In this document: positions 1 to 9,093 of the stretch, one piece after another | How positions within the stretch are numbered: position 1 is the first letter of the stretch | Layout of the letters: each line of letters opens with the position of its first letter | Assembly: GCA_965247965.1 (NCBI GenBank) | Contig: OZ252053.1 | Location: 5,394,001 to 5,458,000, forward strand | DNA from: UBA7328 sp965247965 | GTDB taxonomy: Bacteria > Bacteroidota > Bacteroidia > Chitinophagales > Saprospiraceae | Reading direction: 5' to 3' | Length of the DNA: 64,000 nt | Notes under the pieces: model-generated | What the model saw: the letters and a program-made list of their open reading frames with translations, nothing else | What the model was told of the DNA's origin: nothing | Database searches by the model: none | Program-made: the position numbers and the translations under genes

Positions 1-1
1 A

Positions 2-664
2 GTAGGAAGGGTTTATAAAGGTAAAGAAGTACTTAAACTGAGCGATACCAGGAGTTTTATCAAAGAATCGTGGTATTGTTTTCATTTAGGTGGGCATGAA
101 GAATTTGAACGAAAGATGTCAGAATATCTGGATACCTACGAAGATCTAAAAGACAGGTTGGTCATAATAATAGACGGAGCGAAATGGTTGGGAGATTGGT
201 TTAGCTCAGAATATCCAGAGGCTTTGCAAATACTGGATTATTATCATGCCTTAGAACATTTTTCAGACTTTTCAAAAGTAGCGATACATAGAAAAGAAAA
301 GAGAAAAGAGTGGTTAGACACCATAAGGGAAACACTATTGAAAAAGGGAGGACAAGCTGCCTTAAAAATGGTGGAGAACATAGAATGTAAAACAGAAAAG
401 AAAAAAGAAAAGAAAGAGAAATTATTGGTCTATTTAAACAACAACATCCACAGGATGGAATATCCAAAATATAGAGAAAAAGGGCTACAAATTGGAAGTG
501 GTGCCATAGAAGCAGCCCATAGAACATTGGTGCAAAAGCGCTGTAAATTGTCAGGACAAAGATGGACTCCAAAAGGAGTTACAAACGTAATCAGTCTCAG
601 AAATTTGAGAATGAACAATCAATGGGACAGACTCTCTGAGTTCCTTGGGAAAAAAGCTGCTTAA
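2..664 (+). CDS. ISKra4-family transposase, C-terminal part (cut by window edge)
   Basis: The frame is open from base 2, so the gene starts left of the window; the first ATG at 116 is internal. The protein aligns along its length with the ISKra4 transposase at 57459-58433: both share the IGSGAIEAAHR and KLSGQRW blocks near the C-terminus and a DFYHA/DYYHA block. These belong to the DDE catalytic domain of ISKra4 transposases. After the stop, bases 665-684 end in ATGGGATACACC, which resembles the terminal inverted repeat of the second copy, so the element ends at about 684. Family call is by comparison with the second copy and remembered motifs. Confidence 0.85.
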   Translation, partial: VGRVYKGKEVLKLSDTRSFIKESWYCFHLGGHEEFERKMSEYLDTYEDLKDRLVIIIDGAKWLGDWFSSEYPEALQILDYYHALEHFSDFSKVAIHRKEKRKEWLDTIRETLLKKGGQAALKMVENIECKTEKKKEKKEKLLVYLNNNIHRMEYPKYREKGLQIGSGAIEAAHRTLVQKRCKLSGQRWTPKGVTNVISLRNLRMNNQWDRLSEFLGKKAA

Positions 665-684
665 ACGAAAAAATGGGATACACC

Positions 685-946
685 GTGCGTCCTGAAGCTC
701 AAAAGTGAGCATGCTGTTTACCAGATGGAGGTATGGCCCTCCGAAGGCGGCTGGAAGGAGCAGCCTTCAAACCACCTTATGGTGCTAAGGTAGTAATACC
801 TGGGTACTGAGCGATAAGGAAAAGGCTTCGCTAAAGGAGTCAGGTGATCATTGAAAGAGTCGAACGAAAGTGAACCACTGATTAAGCAACGAAACACATT
901 TAGTTGTACATCAAAACCGGGGATTGGTGTATTTCCCGGGAAGACC
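685..946 (+). ncRNA. Group II intron, 5' (domain I) fragment
   Basis: The stretch starts with GTGCGTCC, the usual 5' end of bacterial group II introns, exactly where the ISKra4 element ends. It continues with short GC-rich hairpins and a CGAACGAAAGTGAACC segment typical of domain I. No reverse transcriptase and no domain V/VI follows, because an IS21 left end begins at about 947. So only the 5' portion remains and it cannot splice. The assignment rests on primary motifs, not on a folded model. Confidence 0.55.
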
Positions 947-958
947 TGTAGATTACGG

Positions 959-998
959 TTGAAAACTGAGCCAGAATTCCAATTGAAAACTGAGCCAG
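959..998 (+). repeat. IS21 terminal direct repeats
   Basis: TTGAAAACTGAGCCAG occurs at 959-974 and again, identical, at 983-998, a 24-base period. IS21 elements carry such multiple repeats at their ends as transposase binding sites. Confidence 0.75.
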
Positions 999-1049
999 TT
1001 ATCATGGCAGATATGATGCATAACCATCATATGTTTTGCACTATTAAAC

Positions 1050-2643
1050 ATGATAACTATGCTACAAAAACAAGATATTATTCTGCGCTATTTTGATCAG
1101 GGAATATCCCAACGAAAGATCAGTAAGGATCTGGGATTATCGCGCAATACAGTCAAGAAGTATATTGATGAATATGAGAAGAATCGTTCTTTGCAGGACC
1201 GTTCTTCTAAAGGCATTTTGGATCCACCTCGGTACGATTGTTCTTCTCGTACCAAACGCAAACTTACCCAACAGATACGAACCAGGATAGATCAGTTTGT
1301 TAAAGATAATGAGCGCAAACATTGTTCGGGTTTGGCCAAACAATGCATGCGGCGTATAGACATGCACGAGGCACTGATCGCCGATGGTTTTGAAATCAGC
1401 TATACTACGGTATGTGAATATGTAAAACAGCACTTGAGAAAAGGTCAGGAGATTTTCATACGCCAGCACATTGACCCAGGGCAAAACAGTGAGTTTGATT
1501 GGGCAGAAGTTAAATTGACAATAGAGGGAAAACAGAAAAGATTGATGCTGGCTGTATTTACCAATGGGTACAGCAATTACCGATGGGCTCGTCTTTACTA
1601 CCGCCAGGATACCGCGTGACGCGGCACGAGTTATGATCAGTTTCTTGCACGCTCATGTACACTATCTGAGCCACATTGGTGGTGTGCCATCACAGATAGT
1701 GTACGACAATATGCGTACAGCAGTAGCAAGATTTACCATGCGAAATGCAGACCCGTCTACCGAACGGGCAGGTAAGAAACCTACAGATGATCTACTTAAA
1801 ATCAGCACATACTATCAATTTGATATTCGTTTTTGCAATGTGTATAGAGCCAATGAAAAGGGACGTGTAGAGCGAAGTGTTGAATATGTGCGCCGCAAAG
1901 CCTTTGCTCAAAATGATGAGTTTATCGACCTCGATTCGGCTAATCGACACCTGAAGCAAAAACTGATCAGACTTAACAATAGAAAATCAAAAGGTGAGTC
2001 TAAAACATTCGCTGAACGTGTGTGCGAGGAGAAAATTCATATGACAGTTCTGCCTGTTTCAGCCTATGATACCGCCCTGATCCAGACATTAAGAGTAGAC
2101 AAGTATCACACCATCTCGGTTGATACCAATCACTATTCTATTCCTGAAAACTTGCGCGGCCCCATAGTGGATGTGAAAATTTACCCTTTGCACATTCACA
2201 TTTATGATAAAAATGGCGATGTAGTGGACATTCATCAGAGAAGACACTGTAAGTATCAATGGTTCATTAAAATAGAGCACTATCTGAAGACATTAGCCGT
2301 AAAGCCTGGTGCTTTGTCAAACAGCGAAGCCTTTCTTCAGGCTGATACCGATTTGATCGCACTTTACAAACAATATTTTTCAGATCAACCCAAGGTATTT
2401 ATTGACGTGATTAGTTACGCCACCAAACATCATTTATCTACCTCAATAATAACCTCCGCAGTTGATCAATGTCTAAAAACTACTTTGAACTCTCCCCTGA
2501 CCAGTGACAAAATCATCTTTATGGTACAAGCCCTGATGAAAAAGAAAAACGAGGCTCAGGCACTCACCATCCCGAGCCCTTTGACTGAACAGATAAGTCT
2601 TAATTGTGTAAAACAACTTCAAGACATACAGGCTATTTTTTAA
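1050..2643 (+). pseudogene. istA: IS21 transposase IstA, frameshifted
   Basis: Two frames encode one IstA. 1050-1619 gives the helix-turn-helix N-terminus (GISQRKISKDLGLSRNTVKKY) and the first catalytic aspartate region (EFDWAEVKL); 1564-2643 continues with HIGGVPSQIVYDNM, the second aspartate block, and the C-terminal domain. The break lies at 1609-1634, where a CCGCG-TGA-CGCGG palindromic repeat interrupts the usual run from YRQDTA into SFLHAH. Removing about 22 bases there restores the frame. IstA would be the DDE transposase acting with IstB. Confidence 0.85.
1609..1634 (+). repeat. 26-base interspersed palindromic repeat, copy 1
   Basis: It contains CCGCG-TGA-CGCGG followed by CACGAGTTAT. 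A copy with one mismatch lies inverted at 31520-31545, outside any IS. Here it sits inside istA and causes the frameshift. Confidence 0.7.
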
Positions 2644-2662
2644 TTCGAATAAAATCTCAACA

Positions 2663-3421
2663 ATGCAAGCAAAAATGGAACAACAAATTGATTATTACTC
2701 ACGTCTGCTTAGGCTGCCTGCATTCAGAACAGAGTACGCCGAACAGGCAAAAAGTGCTGCTAAAAGCAATCATTCTTTTGAACGCTACTTGCTCGATCTT
2801 ATGATCACCGAATATGACGGGCGGCTCATCCGGAGAAAAAAACAGCGTATCCGAAGAGCCGGATTCCCGTATAAAAAACAAATCCACGATCTGATCAAAT
2901 CTGAACTCCCCAATGATGCACAAAACAAACTGGCTACTCTCGAACGTCTCGATTTTATAAAAGATGGACAAAATCTCATCCTGGCTGGTAATCCCGGTAC
3001 CGGTAAAACACACATCGCTATTGGCCTGGCCATCAAAGCCTGCACACTCGATTTCACTGTCTTGTTTACTGCCATTCCCAGGCTGATAACCCAAATCAAC
3101 GAAGCCAGGTCTCACAAAATGCTCCGTACCCTGGAATCTCGTTTTGAAAAATACGATCTGGTCGTGTGTGACGAGTTCGGTTATGTGTCCTTTGACAAAG
3201 AGGCTGCAGAATTACTTTTTACTCATCTTAGCCTCAGAGCTGGTAGAAAGTCAACCATTATCACAACCAACCTGAGTTTTGATCGGTGGACAGAAATATT
3301 TGGTGATGAAGTTCTCACTGCTGCCATAGTTGACCGACTCACCCATAAAGCCATCCTGGTCAACATGAATGGAAAATCCTTCAGAGTCAAAGAATCAGAA
3401 AAACTTAATCAACAACTTTGA
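2663..3421 (+). CDS. istB: IS21 helper ATPase IstB
   Basis: AAA+ ATPase that helps IstA choose the target. Walker A is GNPGTGKTH near residue 109, and Walker B is LVVCDEFGY near 169. At 252 residues it has normal length. The start lies 19 bases after istA. The stop TGA at 3419-3421 lies inside the inverted repeat of the adjacent IS1182 element, so the native last residues may be lost. Confidence 0.9.
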   Translation: MQAKMEQQIDYYSRLLRLPAFRTEYAEQAKSAAKSNHSFERYLLDLMITEYDGRLIRRKKQRIRRAGFPYKKQIHDLIKSELPNDAQNKLATLERLDFIKDGQNLILAGNPGTGKTHIAIGLAIKACTLDFTVLFTAIPRLITQINEARSHKMLRTLESRFEKYDLVVCDEFGYVSFDKEAAELLFTHLSLRAGRKSTIITTNLSFDRWTEIFGDEVLTAAIVDRLTHKAILVNMNGKSFRVKESEKLNQQL

Positions 3422-5293
3422 GTCCACTCCGAAAACTAAATCATAAATCATGTCAAATATTACAATAAGATGACATATATATTTAATTTGTGATATGTTT
3501 AAACGTAGTACAAATTCACAAGTTGATCTATTCAAATCGATAGGAGGGATGCTATCAGAACGGAAGCGAGAGCTTCTGGATGATCCGAATGGTTGGCATA
3601 ATATATTTTTTAAAGAAGTGGTATCTCGCATAGACGAAGGATTGTTCGAGGTGCTTTATAATCAAGGAGGCCGGCCCAATTGCTCAATTAGAGTTTTAAT
3701 GGGAATGATTATCCTTAAAGAAGGTAAAGGTTGGACTGATGAACAACTTTTTGATGAATGTCGATTCAACACCAGGGTCATGCTTGCTATGGGATATTCG
3801 AATATAAATGAGGATATTCCGACCGAATCGACTTACTATAAGTTCAGACAGAGCATGGTAGAGTATAATGAAGACCATGGGGAGGATTTGATGAAGGCGG
3901 CATTTAAACAAATCACTATTGGGCAGATAGAGCAATACAAGGTGAGCGGTAAGAAAATACGATTGGATTCGAAGTTGATTAATTCCAATATTGCACGCTG
4001 CACTCGAGTCCAGATGATAATCGAAGCTGTACGAGTATGCAGTAAAGACCTTATGGTAGAACTGCTTACAGATCAATTGGATAAAGAATCATGCGAGCTT
4101 TTAGAAAAGCTAAAAAGCCAAAGTGCCTCCAATATTGTCTACCCATTAAACAAAAAAGAAAAAGAGGAACTGCTAGTAGGTATGGGTAAGATCATAAAGG
4201 TACTCTTGAGTCATGGCCAGGCGGCGGGATTGACAGGCTACCAAGATCTCAAGCGGCTCTACGAAGAACAGTATGAAGAACAATCAGAGGAATCTAATGA
4301 GCAAAAACCTCCGAGTGCCTCTGATGATAAAACAAAAATCAGCGCGGTCTGTGATGAATCTGAACAGCAAACTAAACAGGAGAATACTCCGAGACCCAAA
4401 GCTGCAAGAGACATATCGAGTGGCAGTGTGCAGTCCATTCATGATCCTGATGCTGCCTACCGTACTAAAGGTAAAGCAGAAAATAAACAGACCATATCGG
4501 GCTATCATGCCAACATAAGTGAAACGTGTACAGAAGAAAATGAAATAGACCTAATCGTAGATGCCCAGGTAGTACCGGCCAATATTACAGAAGACGAGTT
4601 TTTAATCGAATCTATCGACCATATCCAGGATGTATTAAATCCAGATAAGGATGAATCAGGTCAAGAAAAGAATAAAATAGAACAGGCCATCACGGATGGC
4701 GGATACGACAGCAAGGCCAACAGAAAAGCAATGTCAGAAACGACCACGCCCGAATGGAAGTTAGCTAATACAAAAGGGGGAAAGCAGGCCTATACAATGA
4801 AACGAGATGAGAATAACAATCTTCAAGTATGGCGAAAAAAGACAGGAGAACAGTGCGCGGTAAAGTTTAACGAGAAGACCAACAAATACGTCATTAAACA
4901 CGACACCCGAGGTCGGTATATGACCAAAGATGAAGTAGAAAACTATTTTTTATTTCAACAGATGCAAGAAACATTAGATGAGCACACCCACAATCTAAGA
5001 GCCAATGTGGAATCGACCATACATCAATGTTTTCACCGGCTCAAAAAAAGGAACAAAATATTATATCGGGGTTTATTCAAATGTCAAATTTATGTCCTGT
5101 CACGAGTACTTTGGACGAATTTTAGAAGAATTAACGATAAATTGGTCGAAAATGCCCTCGGATTTCCAAATATCATCATCGCAACCCTCAGGAATGCTTA
5201 TGCAACAATATTGCACTTAAGAAAATTCCAGGGTTTTGGCCGCAGCTGGCAAATGTACGCTTGAAAAATGTGTGGTAATCGGAGTGGACTCAA
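3418..5293 (+). mobile_element. IS1182-family element with terminal inverted repeats
   Basis: Perfect 15-base inverted repeats, TTGAGTCCACTCCGA at 3418-3432 and its complement at 5279-5293, enclose a single transposase gene. The flanks (AACT on the left, CAAT on the right) show no target duplication. The left neighbour is istB and the right neighbour is the interior of a PSD1 gene, so the two flanks were not originally contiguous. A rearrangement after insertion is likely. Confidence 0.85.
3495..5264 (+). CDS. IS1182-family transposase
   Basis: 589-residue DDE transposase. The N-terminal DUF772-like domain (about residues 40-140) has the GRPNCSIRVLMGMIILKE and FNTRVMLAMG blocks typical of IS1182. 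The middle is charged and glutamine-rich. ITDGGYDS near residue 398 is the second aspartate region, and the C-terminal part carries YITKHDTRGRY-like and CQIYVLSRVLWTNFRR segments. The reading frame is intact. Confidence 0.85.
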   Translation: MFKRSTNSQVDLFKSIGGMLSERKRELLDDPNGWHNIFFKEVVSRIDEGLFEVLYNQGGRPNCSIRVLMGMIILKEGKGWTDEQLFDECRFNTRVMLAMGYSNINEDIPTESTYYKFRQSMVEYNEDHGEDLMKAAFKQITIGQIEQYKVSGKKIRLDSKLINSNIARCTRVQMIIEAVRVCSKDLMVELLTDQLDKESCELLEKLKSQSASNIVYPLNKKEKEELLVGMGKIIKVLLSHGQAAGLTGYQDLKRLYEEQYEEQSEESNEQKPPSASDDKTKISAVCDESEQQTKQENTPRPKAARDISSGSVQSIHDPDAAYRTKGKAENKQTISGYHANISETCTEENEIDLIVDAQVVPANITEDEFLIESIDHIQDVLNPDKDESGQEKNKIEQAITDGGYDSKANRKAMSETTTPEWKLANTKGGKQAYTMKRDENNNLQVWRKKTGEQCAVKFNEKTNKYVIKHDTRGRYMTKDEVENYFLFQQMQETLDEHTHNLRANVESTIHQCFHRLKKRNKILYRGLFKCQIYVLSRVLWTNFRRINDKLVENALGFPNIIIATLRNAYATILHLRKFQGFGRSWQMYA

Positions 5294-7205
5294 CAATTGA
5301 TCTGTACAAATTATCGTAATCGACATAACTGTCTATCTTATCTCCATCAACATACAATTGAAGCCCGGATGCATGTGCTGATCCGTCATAGGTAAAGAAG
5401 ACATTGTGCCACTCGTCTATAGGAATAGCCTAATCTGCGGTAACTTGCATATAATTTTGTGGCCAGGAACTAGTTAACCGGATGGATGGTCGATTTAAAG
5501 TGTCGATAAACAAATCCCAACCTTTCCAGGCCTCTTGGTGTGGACTGGAAGTACCCATGATGCTTTGGTTTTCCCCAGCTCGTTCAGTATTTATCCAGGC
5601 ACCGGCGGAAAAAGGTTCATTAATTTCAAAATTGCCGACATCTTTTAGAAAGACCAAGTCATGCTCTTCGTTGAATCTGAGCGCGTTTCCAAATCTTCCT
5701 GGTACGACTTGCGGTTCTCCTGAAGCGACAGATTTGTAATTATTATCGACGATTTGATCAATTGGGCTATTATTTAGTATTCGGTGAATGTATCCTCCTG
5801 ATTTAATTTTGGCTGGACGAATATTTTCAAATGGATAAAAGGCATCCAGGGTTGGTGGATTGACTTGCCTGGCGTGAATGGATTGAATATAATTTTTCCT
5901 TGTCGCGATCTCAGATCGAGTGAGCTTCATTTTTTCAAGAGTCGTGTTAATTTCCCTCGATAATTTTACTAATTTTTTCTCTGTGCCCGGATCAGGTAAC
6001 AGCAGGACCGGACCGGACGAACTACTATTTTCTACCACCATTCCGACTTCCTTTAGATTGTTGAAGAAAGCCGTCATTTGGTAATACTCTTTCTGAGATA
6101 CAGGGTCGAATTTATGATCGTGACAGGTGGCACATTCCATGGTTAATCCCAAAAAAGCTACAGCGCTCGTATTGGTTCTATCCTGCACATATTTCTGTCT
6201 GAATTCTTCGTCAATTATCCCACCTTCGCTGCTCACGGGATGATTACGATGAAATGCAGTTGCCAGTTTTTGTTCTTTGGTAGCATTTGGTAGCAAATCT
6301 CCTGCCAGTTGCCAGGTTAGAAATTCGTCATAAGGCAGATTCCCCTTAAAAGCTTTAATCACCCAGTCTCTCCAGGGCCAGCTAAAGCGTTCCCTATCTG
6401 AGTGCATTCCTTGTGTATCAGCGTACCTGGCTACGTCGAGCCATTCCATTGCCATGCGCTCAGCGTAAGCATCCGTGGACAAGAGCCTGTCAATGAGGTT
6501 TTCATACGCTTGTGGGGAATCATCAGAAATAAAATCCTCAGCCTCCTCAATCGTAGGTGGCAACCCAGTTAAGTCAAAGCTCAATCTTCTGATCAGGCGC
6601 TCCTTATCTGCTTGCGGCGATGGGGTCAATTCATTTTCCTTCAATTTCTCCAAGACAAAATGATCAATAGGATTCCTTATCTCCCAACCGGGTGGAAAGC
6701 CTTCTGTCATTTCTCCCGATGTTACAGTTGGAACAGCTGGTTTTTCCGGGGGTATAAAGGCCCAATGTTCCCTCCATTCCGCTCCTTGCTCGATCCATTT
6801 AGTGATGAAAGCAATTTCTCTGCCACTAAGGTTAAGATTTGATTCCAGGGGCGGCATATGGTAGTCGGGATCTTCAGAGGTTATCCTTTTCCAGGCTACA
6901 CTTTTACCAATATTTCCCTTAATAAAGGCATGATCTCCTGATTCTTTCAATTTGGCGAAAGCCTTTTCCTCAATATCTAATCTGAAATCCGATTGACGGG
7001 TATTGTCGTCCGGTCCGTGGCACTTGTAACATCGATCTGCCAGGATGGGTTTGATATGGAAATTGAAATCAACCTTTTCGGGCAAGTCCTGGTAAGCAAA
7101 TTTGATATCATCGGGCAATGAAGGGCGACAGCCAATTATTAAAATTAATGACAATATCAGAGTCAGCCTGGCTCCGTTGGGCAGATGTGTAAGTTCAATT
7201 TTCAT
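5294..7205 (-). pseudogene. PSD1-type (DUF1549) cytochrome-like lipoprotein, broken
   Basis: N-terminal signal with lipobox (LIIGC), then a planctomycete-type cytochrome c block with CYKCH, a DUF1549 domain with CATCHDHKFDP, and the start of a LamG-like domain. It is about 60% similar by eye to the complete paralogue at 10707-13994. An in-frame TAG at 5430-5432 replaces a Glu of the paralogue. Beyond it the frame continues with good homology (IDEWHNVFFTYDGSA) to the IS1182 end at 5294. The C-terminal half with DUF1553 is absent. ATG at 7205 is preferred over TTG at 7217. Confidence 0.9.
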
Positions 7206-7394
7206 TGCTCGTTTCAACTTGAATGCTAATGTCTTTCACTATTTGATAGCTAAAATATGGCAAAAAAATCAATGCCGAAAAGCGGTAGTGGCGCAATTGG
7301 GCCTTAAGTATACCGATCATTTGTGGCAATAACATGTTGTTTAGAAATAAAAATTCAATATCAAGTAGAATCTCGTTGAAAGGATATCCGCCAT

Positions 7395-8408
7395 TTATCG
7401 ACGGTGCCGTGCTATACTTTTCAAATGATAATCCTCAAACCAATTTTCATCTATTGATGACCCCTCGTACCATTCCGTCCAGGGTCGCGCTTCGGTTTTA
7501 CATATATCCTCCAATTCTTGCATTCTAGAAAGAGCGACATCATGTAGAAAATTCAAACGATCTTGAGCCTTGTATTCTACGGCTTCTTTCCAAATGGCGC
7601 GTCCTGCCAAAATTCCGGCAGCGCCTGATTGGCATGCTACTTCTGTTTGCCTGGCATAGGTTTCAAAATTTACACCAGCACTTAACAGCACCCACGGGAT
7701 TTGGCTGGCCTCGGTCAATTCATCGCACGCTTCGCGCCATTCCGATTTATCTGTTGATTCATTAACATTTACTGGAAATTCGGTCTTATAGACTTCACCG
7801 CCCAGCGGTGTCAGTTCTTTGGCAGTTTGAATTACAATTCGTCGTTTTTCCGAAGTACTTAGCGATGATTGATTTGTGTCCAGGGAAAAAGAAAGCGTTT
7901 CCAAAAAAAGCAATATATCGTGTTTGACACACGTAGCCGCTACTTCTTCTAGTAATTGTCGCATCTGCCCAGCTTTCGGAGATTCAGGGTGATAGTAAAT
8001 CAACAATTTAACCGCGTTCGCACCTATTCGTTTGATTGACTCCACTCCCCAATCATCTCCCAGGCGACTGTAACGGTTGTGCTTGTCACCGGCATAACCT
8101 GATTTTTCCACGGAAACAATCAAACCTAAACCACTGGGAAAAGAAGCTGTGCCAATTGCAGGCCCGAGACCATATGCAGGGTCCAACAGAACGGCGGAAC
8201 ACGCATCGGATAAATCGGAAACGATCTGTTTTTTGAAACTTGATATATTCGTAAAAGTAATATTTGGATCGTGGGCATGCCCTAAAGCTTTTTTCAAAAC
8301 ACTTCGATGATCCAATGCCAGTATATTAAAGGTGTTGTAGTCATTGGAACACATGTTCAAGCTGTGCAATTTGCCATAAGAGAGAGTGCCTTTTTTACGC
8401 TGTGCCAT
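7395..8408 (-). CDS. LacD-like class I aldolase (tagatose-bisphosphate aldolase family)
   Basis: About 337 residues, normal length for the LacD/tagatose 1,6-bisphosphate aldolase family of TIM-barrel Schiff-base aldolases. ILALDHR near residue 30 and VYKTEFPV near 208 match the family, the latter holding the likely Schiff-base lysine. LLSAGV and AGRAIWKEAV give the C-terminal phosphate-binding part. ATG at 8408 is favoured over TTG at 8414. It lies 52 bases after the kinase and on the same strand as the RuBisCO-like gene, so it probably cleaves a phosphorylated keto-sugar produced by them. The exact substrate cannot be read from sequence. Confidence 0.75.
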   Translation of the reverse strand: MAQRKKGTLSYGKLHSLNMCSNDYNTFNILALDHRSVLKKALGHAHDPNITFTNISSFKKQIVSDLSDACSAVLLDPAYGLGPAIGTASFPSGLGLIVSVEKSGYAGDKHNRYSRLGDDWGVESIKRIGANAVKLLIYYHPESPKAGQMRQLLEEVAATCVKHDILLFLETLSFSLDTNQSSLSTSEKRRIVIQTAKELTPLGGEVYKTEFPVNVNESTDKSEWREACDELTEASQIPWVLLSAGVNFETYARQTEVACQSGAAGILAGRAIWKEAVEYKAQDRLNFLHDVALSRMQELEDICKTEARPWTEWYEGSSIDENWFEDYHLKSIARHRR

Positions 8409-8460
8409 TCGCAATTGTAATACTAATAATCAATAATTAATAATCAATAATTCCAAACTT

Positions 8461-8985
8461 TCACTCGCCCACCAGGTATTCGAATGCCATTTGAACACAA
8501 ACTTTCTGATCATTTTCGTCAGTATTCAAAACCAGGTGTTCCTTCTCTATATTCTCCCAATGCTTTTTAAGCCGTTGGTAAAGTGAAAAGTCCCTGTTTC
8601 TTGCAAGATGTTGATCTGTCAAAATGGAAGCTTCTAATCTTTTCCGAGCCGATTCATCCGAACAAATACATTCTATTATTTTAAGCGTGGCATCTATTTT
8701 TTCTACTGTTTCATAAAGAGCCTCCCTCTGGTATCGACGACCGTAGGGCCGACCATCCAGGATTATCGTACGATCCGGGTCTCTGCTCAAAAGATGTTTT
8801 ACGAGTTGGGAAATTATACCTATTATAAATTCATCCTGCTCATCTGAATATTCTATATCCTCCGGAGCAAACAGGGAGGCTCGGACGATGTCTTTGTCTA
8901 TGATCAATCCGTTCATCCTTAACGCCAATGCTTTTGCAATCGTTGATTTACCAGACGCCGGTAAGCCTGTCATGGCAATTATCAT
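8461..8985 (-). CDS. Small P-loop kinase (AAA_33 / gluconate-kinase-like)
   Basis: 174 residues. Walker A is GLPASGKST at residues 7-15, and ILDGRPYGRR near residue 95 resembles the substrate/Walker B region of APS-kinase and gluconokinase-like folds. RNRDFSLYQRLKKHWE near 130 looks like the lid. No signal peptide, so it is cytosolic. Placed between the RuBisCO-like gene and the aldolase gene, it may phosphorylate a sugar acid feeding them. The alternative is an unrelated nucleotide or zeta-toxin-like kinase. Confidence 0.65.
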   Translation of the reverse strand: MIIAMTGLPASGKSTIAKALALRMNGLIIDKDIVRASLFAPEDIEYSDEQDEFIIGIISQLVKHLLSRDPDRTIILDGRPYGRRYQREALYETVEKIDATLKIIECICSDESARKRLEASILTDQHLARNRDFSLYQRLKKHWENIEKEHLVLNTDENDQKVCVQMAFEYLVGE

Positions 8986-9093
8986 TATAAAGTTTTAAAT
9001 GAAAGGCCGAACCTAACTGCAAGATTTATTCCTTATCAAAATTATTGGTTGATTGATTATTAATAATCAATAATCAGCTGAAGATATCGCCCT

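Larger units (their letters stand above)
947..3417 (+). mobile_element. IS21-family element, right end lost
   Basis: It carries the istA/istB gene pair in the usual order plus terminal repeats at the left end (see 959-998). The left boundary is uncertain: TG at 947 is a plausible end. On the right the element is cut by the IS1182 inverted repeat at 3418, directly at the istB stop, so the IS21 right terminus is missing. Together with the broken istA this copy is dead by itself. Confidence 0.8.
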
